Shown here: positions 7,139 to 10,313 of the stretch, piece by piece | Position numbering within the stretch: position 1 is the first letter of the stretch | How the letters are laid out: the number at the start of each line of letters is the position of its first letter | NCBI GenBank assembly: GCA_025774865.1 | Contig: JALGZO010000257.1 | Location: forward strand, 1 to 10,313 | DNA from: a bacterium | GTDB taxonomy: Bacteria > ARS69 | Length of the DNA stretch: 10,313 nucleotides | Reading direction: 5' to 3' | Program-made: the position numbers and the translations under genes | The notes under the pieces: model-generated | Told to the model about the DNA's origin: nothing | The model's input: the letters and a program-made list of their open reading frames with translations, nothing else | Databases searched by the model: none

Positions 7139-8608
7139 CTAGACGATGCGGAAGGAATCAATGAGGGTACACCGGCGGAACCGCGTGAAGCTTCGCGCCG
7201 TCGTCATCCCCTCACCGGTGGGACTCGCGATCGTGAAGCTCGTGTACCCCTCTCCCCCCGCTCCCAGGCCCGAGTAATTCGGTCCGTTCTTCACGAAGAT
7301 CGAGCAGTCGATGATGCGCGCCATGCGAGAGAGCTTGTCGACGTTCTTCGAGTACATCGACGCCGTATGGTAGTTCCCCCCTTCCACTTCACGGGCGAAG
7401 TCGATCGCCGTATCGACGTCGCGCACGCCGGCGACGCCGACCACGGGCATCATGAGCTCGGTCCACAGGAAGGGATGATCTTCGTCGACCTCGGCCACGA
7501 GGAGGCGAGTGTCCTTCGGCCCCGAGACGCCCGCGGCTTCGAGGATGACGCCCGCGTTCTTGCCGATCAGTTCTCGATTGATCTTCGATGAGTGACGCGG
7601 ACCACGATCCTCCGTCAGCACCGTCTTCCGTACGACGTCGAGAGTCCGACCCTTCAATTCGAAGGCGCCCGCCGCGACGAGGCGATCCATCAGGCTCCTC
7701 CGGATGCGATCGACCGCGATCACTTCCTTCTCATCCGTGCAGACGATGTTGTTGTCGAAGGAAGCCCCGCTATAGATCCCGTGCGCCGCGACGTCGAGGT
7801 CCGCCGTCGTGTCCACCACCACCGGGGGGTTGCCGGGCCCCGCCGTGATCGCCCTCTTTCCGACGCTCATCGCTTCCTTCACGACACCGCCGCCTCCGGT
7901 CACGACGAGGAGACGGACTTTCTCGTGCCGCATCAGGCCCTGCGTGACCTCGATCGACGGCTGCGCGATCGTCGTGAAGACGTTCGGCGGACCTCCCGCC
8001 CCTCGCACGGCTTCCTCCAACAGCGACACCGTTCGAAGCGAAACTTCCCGGGCGCCCGGGTGCGACGCGAAGATCGTCGCGTTCCCACCCGCCAGCATAC
8101 CGATACCGTTGTTGATGATGGTCTCGGAAGGATTCGTGGACGGCGTGACGGAGAGAATCACGCCGTACGGTGCGCGTTCTTCGAGCATCAACCCGTGGTC
8201 GCCCGATTTCGCGTAGGGGATGAGGATCTCGGTCCCCGGTGACTTGCGCCCGACGAGGAGGTTCTTTCGGATCTTGTCGTCGACGCGGCCGAGACCGGTC
8301 TCCTTGACCGCGAGCTCGGAGATCGCCGGCGCGTGCTCCTCCACCGCGCGGCGACAGGCGGCGATCATCGCGTCGCGGGTCTCGAGTGAGGTGTCGCACA
8401 GATCCAGAAACGCTTGTCGCGCGGCGGAGGCAGTCTCGTCGACGGTCTCGAAGATGGGGCCACCCGACGACCGCCGAGCGGCAGAAGCCGTAGGCGCCGC
8501 AGCCGGCGCGACCGGGCGGCCCGCGGCGACCTCGAGAGCGCCCTGGGACTCGAGCCGCTTCACGACCCGCGCGACGATCGAGTCGATCCGGCCGGCGTCG
8601 ATCCCCAT
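7139..8608 (-). CDS. CoA-acylating aldehyde dehydrogenase (PduP/EutE family) with N-terminal encapsulation peptide
   Basis: Oxidises an aldehyde to acyl-CoA with NAD+ in the compartment lumen; with the aldolase the substrate is probably lactaldehyde, giving lactyl-CoA. The 489 residues contain VTPSTNPSETIINN (154-167) in the cofactor-binding domain, the catalytic cysteine C290 in ASFDNNIVCTDEKEV, and WTELMMPV around E384, all of the PduP/EutE type. Residues 5-22 form an amphipathic helix (RIDSIVARVVKRLES) followed by an Ala/Pro-rich linker (about 24-50), the layout of a BMC encapsulation peptide. The core enzyme starts near residue 52. The ATG at 8608 is preceded by GAGGGAGA, 15 bases downstream of BMC-P1. 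A canonical non-acylating function is unlikely given the family, but the exact aldehyde is inferred from context. Confidence 0.93.
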   Translation of the reverse strand: MGIDAGRIDSIVARVVKRLESQGALEVAAGRPVAPAAAPTASAARRSSGGPIFETVDETASAARQAFLDLCDTSLETRDAMIAACRRAVEEHAPAISELAVKETGLGRVDDKIRKNLLVGRKSPGTEILIPYAKSGDHGLMLEERAPYGVILSVTPSTNPSETIINNGIGMLAGGNATIFASHPGAREVSLRTVSLLEEAVRGAGGPPNVFTTIAQPSIEVTQGLMRHEKVRLLVVTGGGGVVKEAMSVGKRAITAGPGNPPVVVDTTADLDVAAHGIYSGASFDNNIVCTDEKEVIAVDRIRRSLMDRLVAAGAFELKGRTLDVVRKTVLTEDRGPRHSSKINRELIGKNAGVILEAAGVSGPKDTRLLVAEVDEDHPFLWTELMMPVVGVAGVRDVDTAIDFAREVEGGNYHTASMYSKNVDKLSRMARIIDCSIFVKNGPNYSGLGAGGEGYTSFTIASPTGEGMTTARSFTRFRRCTLIDSFRIV

Positions 8609-8623
8609 GCTCTCCCTCGTTCG

Positions 8624-8932
8624 TCAGACGCCGGCCTCGGACCGGGCCTTGTCGTATCGGACCTCGCCGCCCGTCTCGAACGAGTCCACGATCGCCATGA
8701 TCACGGCATCGACCGGCGTGTCGGCCGTCATTTGCGTGAGTCGAGCGGAACTCCCCGCCGCGGTGAGAACGATCTCGCCGTGCCCCGCCCCGACCACGTC
8801 CACCGCCACGGTGAACGTGCCAGTCGGCTGGAGGTCGAGACCCACCGTCTCCACGACTTGGAGCTTGAAGCCGGAGAGCTTGCTCTCCTTGCGGGTGGCG
8901 ACCACCGTCCCCACGACCCGACCGAGGGTCAC
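8624..8932 (-). CDS. EutN/CcmL-family vertex protein (BMC-P1)
   Basis: Pentamer-type shell protein of 102 residues and the most canonical of the three here. It shows MTLGRVVGTVVATRKESKL at the N-terminus, VDVVGAGHGEIV (44-55) and the GSSAR loop (60-64), ending in a slightly longer polar tail. The GTG start lies two bases after the BMC-H2 stop, so translation is probably coupled. It sits among the hexamer genes and the aldehyde dehydrogenase, apart from the P2/P3 pair, which suggests a different role or an earlier divergence. Confidence 0.94.
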   Translation of the reverse strand: MTLGRVVGTVVATRKESKLSGFKLQVVETVGLDLQPTGTFTVAVDVVGAGHGEIVLTAAGSSARLTQMTADTPVDAVIMAIVDSFETGGEVRYDKARSEAGV

Positions 8933-8934
8933 GA

Positions 8935-9231
8935 TCAGGCGCCGGCCGGTTCGGCCGTGCGGCCGACCGGCAGCACCTGCTCCACGTTCTGGTGCGGGCG
9001 CGGGATCACGTGCACGGTGACCAGCTCACCGACCTTGTTGGCCGCCGCCCCGCCGGCATCGGTCGCGGCCTTCACTGCCGCCACGTCGCCTCGAACGACG
9101 GCGGTCACGTAGCCGCCTCCGATCTTCTCGTATCCGACCAGGGTGACGTTCGCAGCCTTCACCATCGCGTCGGATGCCTCGACCAAGGCCACGAAGCCGC
9201 GCGTCTCGATCAGCCCCAGAGCCTCACTCAT
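8935..9231 (-). CDS. BMC-domain hexameric shell protein (BMC-H2)
   Basis: Single-domain shell tile of 98 residues forming cyclic hexamers on the facets. It begins [29 protein letters not shown], the standard BMC-H opening. The pore loop is KIGGG (36-40), and VIPRPH (75-80) marks the end of the domain. The ATG at 9231 follows a strong GGGGGAGGT ribosome site, fitting a highly expressed shell component. It is a clear paralogue of BMC-H1, 37 bases upstream, with a different pore loop and tail. Confidence 0.96.
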   Translation of the reverse strand: MSEALGLIETRGFVALVEASDAMVKAANVTLVGYEKIGGGYVTAVVRGDVAAVKAATDAGGAAANKVGELVTVHVIPRPHQNVEQVLPVGRTAEPAGA

Positions 9232-9268
9232 CGTCTACCTCCCCCATCGCGGATGACTCCGCCCGGCC

Positions 9269-9565
9269 TCAGGCCGAAGGTGCTTCGTCGGTTCCCTTCA
9301 GAAGGATATCTTCCAACATCGAGTGTGGGCTGGGGATCACCCGGCTGGAGACGAGCTCTCCCACCCGGCGCGCCGCCTCTTCGCCGGCGGCGACGGCCGC
9401 CTTGACGGCCCCGACGTCCCCGCGCACGAGAGTCGTCACGTAGCCCGAACCGATTCTCTCGTAGCGGGTGAGCCTGACGCGAGCCGCCTTCACCATCGCG
9501 TCCGAGGCCTCCACCAGCCCCACGTACCCACGCGTTTCGATCATGCCGAGCGCTTCACCCCCCAC
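9269..9565 (-). CDS. BMC-domain hexameric shell protein (BMC-H1), first gene of the BMC operon
   Basis: Single-domain hexameric shell tile, 98 residues. It has [27 protein letters not shown] at the N-terminus, pore loop RIGSG (37-41) and [13 protein letters not shown] (76-88). The GTG start at 9563-9565 follows AGGGAGG at a suitable distance. An internal ATG seven codons in would delete the conserved first strand and is unlikely. It is the first coding gene of the operon; the DNA upstream carries a hairpin, a promoter-like element and a terminator. Compared with BMC-H2, the pore has Arg/Ser in place of Lys/Gly, so the two may pass different molecules. Confidence 0.95.
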   Translation of the reverse strand: MGGEALGMIETRGYVGLVEASDAMVKAARVRLTRYERIGSGYVTTLVRGDVGAVKAAVAAGEEAARRVGELVSSRVIPSPHSMLEDILLKGTDEAPSA

Positions 9566-9580
9566 AGACGCCTCCCTCGT

Positions 9581-9618
9581 CTCGTCATGGCCGGCCGTAG
9601 GATCGGCCGCGTGACGAG
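9581..9618 (-). promoter_or_regulatory. Leader hairpin upstream of BMC-H1
   Basis: CTCGTCA (9581-9587) pairs with TGACGAG (9612-9618), and inside it GGCCG (9589-9593) pairs with CGGCC (9604-9608), leaving a one-versus-three-base internal loop. On the minus strand the hairpin ends about five bases before the AGGGAGG ribosome site of BMC-H1. It could modulate translation or stabilise the mRNA 5' end. It could also be a DNA operator dyad. No U-tract follows, so it is not a terminator. Confidence 0.4.
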
Positions 9619-9654
9619 ATCCCCTCCGGGAACCCCGAACACTCCAGGTTATCC

Positions 9655-9684
9655 GGTGTAGCCGGTCTAGGCGGGGGCTGTCAA
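9655..9684 (-). promoter_or_regulatory. Putative sigma-70 promoter of the BMC operon
   Basis: A perfect TTGACA (9684-9679) is followed after 18 bases by TACACC (9660-9655), or after 17 by CTACAC. Transcription would start near 9648, about 83 bases upstream of BMC-H1, so the leader would include the 9581-9618 hairpin. The -35 is excellent and the -10 weak, which would suit activator dependence. It lies just downstream of an intrinsic terminator, the expected place for a new transcription start. Confidence 0.45.
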
Positions 9685-9699
9685 TCCAGGAGGCGCCCC

Positions 9700-9733
9700 A
9701 AAAGGAAACGAGGGGAACGCTTTCGCGTTCCCC
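9700..9733 (-). terminator. Intrinsic terminator (or attenuator), minus strand
   Basis: A perfect 9-bp stem, GGGGAACGC with GCGTTCCCC (9712-9720 and 9725-9733), is closed on the minus strand by a GAAA tetraloop (GNRA type). It is followed by TCGTTTCCTTTT (9711-9700), rich in T. In the plus direction no T-run follows, so it acts leftward, on a transcript arriving from the right, before the BMC operon. Confidence 0.7.
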
Positions 9734-9773
9734 CCGCTACTTGGTCCCCCACTCTGATGCCGTGCGCCGAGTC

Positions 9774-9806
9774 GCCGGAGAAAAACTTGAACGGCGTCAA
9801 GCCGGC
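9774..9806 (-). other. Bulged hairpin
   Basis: Outer arms GCCGG (9774-9778) and CCGGC (9802-9806) and inner arms CTTGA (9786-9790) and TCAAG (9797-9801) pair around a six-base loop. The seven-base bulge AGAAAAA reads TTTTTCT on the minus strand. There the inner hairpin followed by five T residues resembles a weak terminator, so it could be a switching element or a pause site. Confidence 0.35.
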
Positions 9807-9896
9807 GGCCCACGAATCACGCACATCGCAGGAGACCGATGCCCCGATTTCCTCCGGAACGGAGCCCCGCCGGGCTGGCAAGGCTCGACGTCCCGG

Positions 9897-9984
9897 GAAC
9901 GGCCGGGGAGAGCGTCGAAAGCGGACCGCCGAGTTGTCTCTACCGGGAGGATTGGCCCGCTTTCTGGCTCTCCCCTTTGCGTTC
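9897..9984. other. Rod-like imperfect inverted repeat
   Basis: Three nested helices pair exactly: GAACG/CGTTC (9897-9901 with 9980-9984), GGGGAGAGC/GCTCTCCCC (9905-9913 with 9967-9975) and GAAAGCGG/CCGCTTTC (9917-9924 with 9957-9964). They are separated by small internal loops (3/4 and 3/2 bases) and close on a 32-base apical segment. Twenty-two base pairs in register in non-coding DNA suggest a selected RNA or DNA structure. On the minus strand it would begin five bases after the predicted sigma-54 start. Confidence 0.6.
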
Positions 9985-9999
9985 GCGCTGTGCATCTCG

Positions 10000-10015
10000 T
10001 GCATGGTGCGTGCCA
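10000..10015 (-). promoter_or_regulatory. Putative sigma-54 (RpoN) -24/-12 promoter
   Basis: On the minus strand TGGCACGCACCATGCA matches the RpoN consensus TGGCACG-N4-TTGCA except for one T-to-A change. The essential GG and GC doublets are exactly ten bases apart. With GC at -13/-12 the start falls at 9989, an A, five bases before the long stem-loop. An enhancer-like palindrome lies about 100 bases upstream. Confidence 0.5.
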
Positions 10016-10098
10016 GTACGCGAGTGACACGATTCCGTGCATTCGCTCAAACATCGCTGAAATTCGGGAAAACTGCTTCTGACGCGTGCGACGCAAGA

Positions 10099-10115
10099 TG
10101 CGAATGACATTCGCA
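10099..10115. promoter_or_regulatory. Perfect palindrome, possible enhancer-binding-protein site
   Basis: TGCGAATGACATTCGCA is an uninterrupted 8-bp dyad around one central base. Its centre is at about -118 relative to the predicted sigma-54 start, a normal place for an RpoN activator site. The half-site CATTCGC recurs at 10040-10046, nearer the promoter. The surrounding 10020-10115 stretch is visibly more AT-rich than the coding DNA. Confidence 0.4.
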
Positions 10116-10313
10116 CTCTGCAAGGTCGGCCTCGGTGTTCGTCCGCCCCGCTTCGCCGCGGCGCCCGGGCCGAACCGGTCCCCGATCGGGTACCACGGCA
10201 CTTGCCCCCGGTACCCGCCAGGGCCCGGGATCAGGGTTTCACCGGATGTCCCGACCTCGGTTTTGAGGGTTTTCCCGGACCGGCCGGAAGCGCCGATTCC
10301 GAGCATCGGGTCG
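10116..10313. other. Right-edge non-coding segment with a hairpin
   Basis: No recognisable gene is seen. CGGGTACC (10187-10194) pairs with GGTACCCG (10210-10217) across 15 bases, overlapping the palindrome CCCGATCGGG at 10181-10190. An open minus-strand frame enters from beyond the edge, but its product (rich in Gly, Pro and Arg) resembles nothing I know. It could be a gene tail or chance in high-GC DNA. Confidence 0.3.

Larger units (their letters stand above)
9700..9989 (-). ncRNA. Candidate structured small RNA or attenuated leader of the BMC operon
   Basis: Inferred transcript of about 290 bases, from the start predicted by the sigma-54 element to the end of the intrinsic terminator. On the minus strand it would begin AGCGC and enter an 88-base stem-loop (9984-9897), then a 5-bp hairpin CTCCG/CGGAG (9852-9864), a bulged hairpin (9806-9774) and the terminator. 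No open frame inside has a credible start, ribosome site or recognisable product. I do not recognise 6S, SRP, tmRNA, RNase P or a known riboswitch motif. If the terminator is conditional, the same RNA would be a 424-base leader of BMC-H1. Confidence 0.35.

Noticed and set aside
6599-7591. Plus-strand open frame of 330 codons
   Set aside because: Antisense to the BMC-T and aldehyde dehydrogenase genes, both firmly identified on the other strand.
9712-9745. GTAGCGGGG next to a hairpin, reminiscent of a c-di-GMP-I riboswitch 3' strand
   Set aside because: The rest of the aptamer (conserved internal loops and the first helix) is not present.
9765-9800. Sigma-28-like promoter (TCAAGTTT) on the minus strand
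   Set aside because: The -35-like half is present but at the required spacing the -10 half (GCCGATAA) matches poorly. The T-run is better explained by the bulged hairpin.
9757-10107. Plus-strand open frame of 116 codons with a short hydrophobic stretch
   Set aside because: No credible start context or domain. The hydrophobic run arises from the right arm of the inverted repeat and adjacent sequence.
9797-10306. Minus-strand open frame of 169 codons, with a P-loop-like ASGRSGKT near its start
   Set aside because: Composition drifts to random basic/proline-rich sequence, no ribosome site or homology is apparent, and it overlaps the sigma-54 element and long stem-loop. The Walker A match is short enough to be chance in GC-rich DNA. 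A gene tail entering from the right edge cannot be fully excluded.
1-10313. CRISPR arrays, insertion sequences, tRNA or rRNA genes
   Set aside because: No regularly spaced repeats, transposase, terminal repeats, tRNA cloverleaf or rRNA signature was found on either strand by eye.

Overview
The window comes from a high-GC bacterium. It carries two minus-strand operons separated by one plus-strand gene, followed by about 750 bases of gene-free, structure-rich DNA. Lineage cannot be fixed from the sequence. A class II aldolase plus CoA-acylating aldehyde dehydrogenase inside one microcompartment locus is known from Planctomycetes/Verrucomicrobia (PVM type). PVM-like relatives occur in Myxococcota, Latescibacteria and similar high-GC or candidate phyla. 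The PduT-like tandem shell protein here points to a PVM-like rather than a strict planctomycetal locus.

Positions 1-4852 hold a housekeeping operon read right to left: murJ (lipid II flippase), uvrC (excision nuclease), ogt (O6-alkylguanine repair) and a Xer tyrosine recombinase cut by the left edge. All three junctions are 4-base start/stop overlaps. A 144-base divergent promoter region (4803-4946) separates it from rpsT (ribosomal protein S20), read rightward.

Positions 5204-9565 hold a bacterial microcompartment operon read right to left: two hexameric shell proteins (BMC-H1, H2), a pentameric vertex protein (BMC-P1), a PduP/EutE-type aldehyde dehydrogenase with an N-terminal cargo helix, a tandem-domain BMC-T, two more vertex proteins (BMC-P2, P3), and a class II aldolase with a C-terminal cargo helix. 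The implied pathway is cleavage of a deoxyketose-1-phosphate (fuculose- or rhamnulose-1-phosphate class) inside the shell, followed by oxidation of the released lactaldehyde to an acyl-CoA. No phosphotransacylase, alcohol dehydrogenase, kinase or regulator lies in the window. The aldolase and rpsT stop codons interlock tail to tail.

Positions 9566-10313 contain no convincing gene but an ordered set of minus-strand signals pointing toward the BMC operon: a perfect 17-bp palindrome, a sigma-54-type -24/-12 element, an 88-base rod-like stem-loop starting five bases after the predicted transcript start, a bulged hairpin, an intrinsic terminator, then a sigma-70-like promoter and a leader hairpin just before BMC-H1. 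This is either a small RNA under RpoN and enhancer control or a long attenuated leader for the BMC operon. It is the most unusual part of the window.
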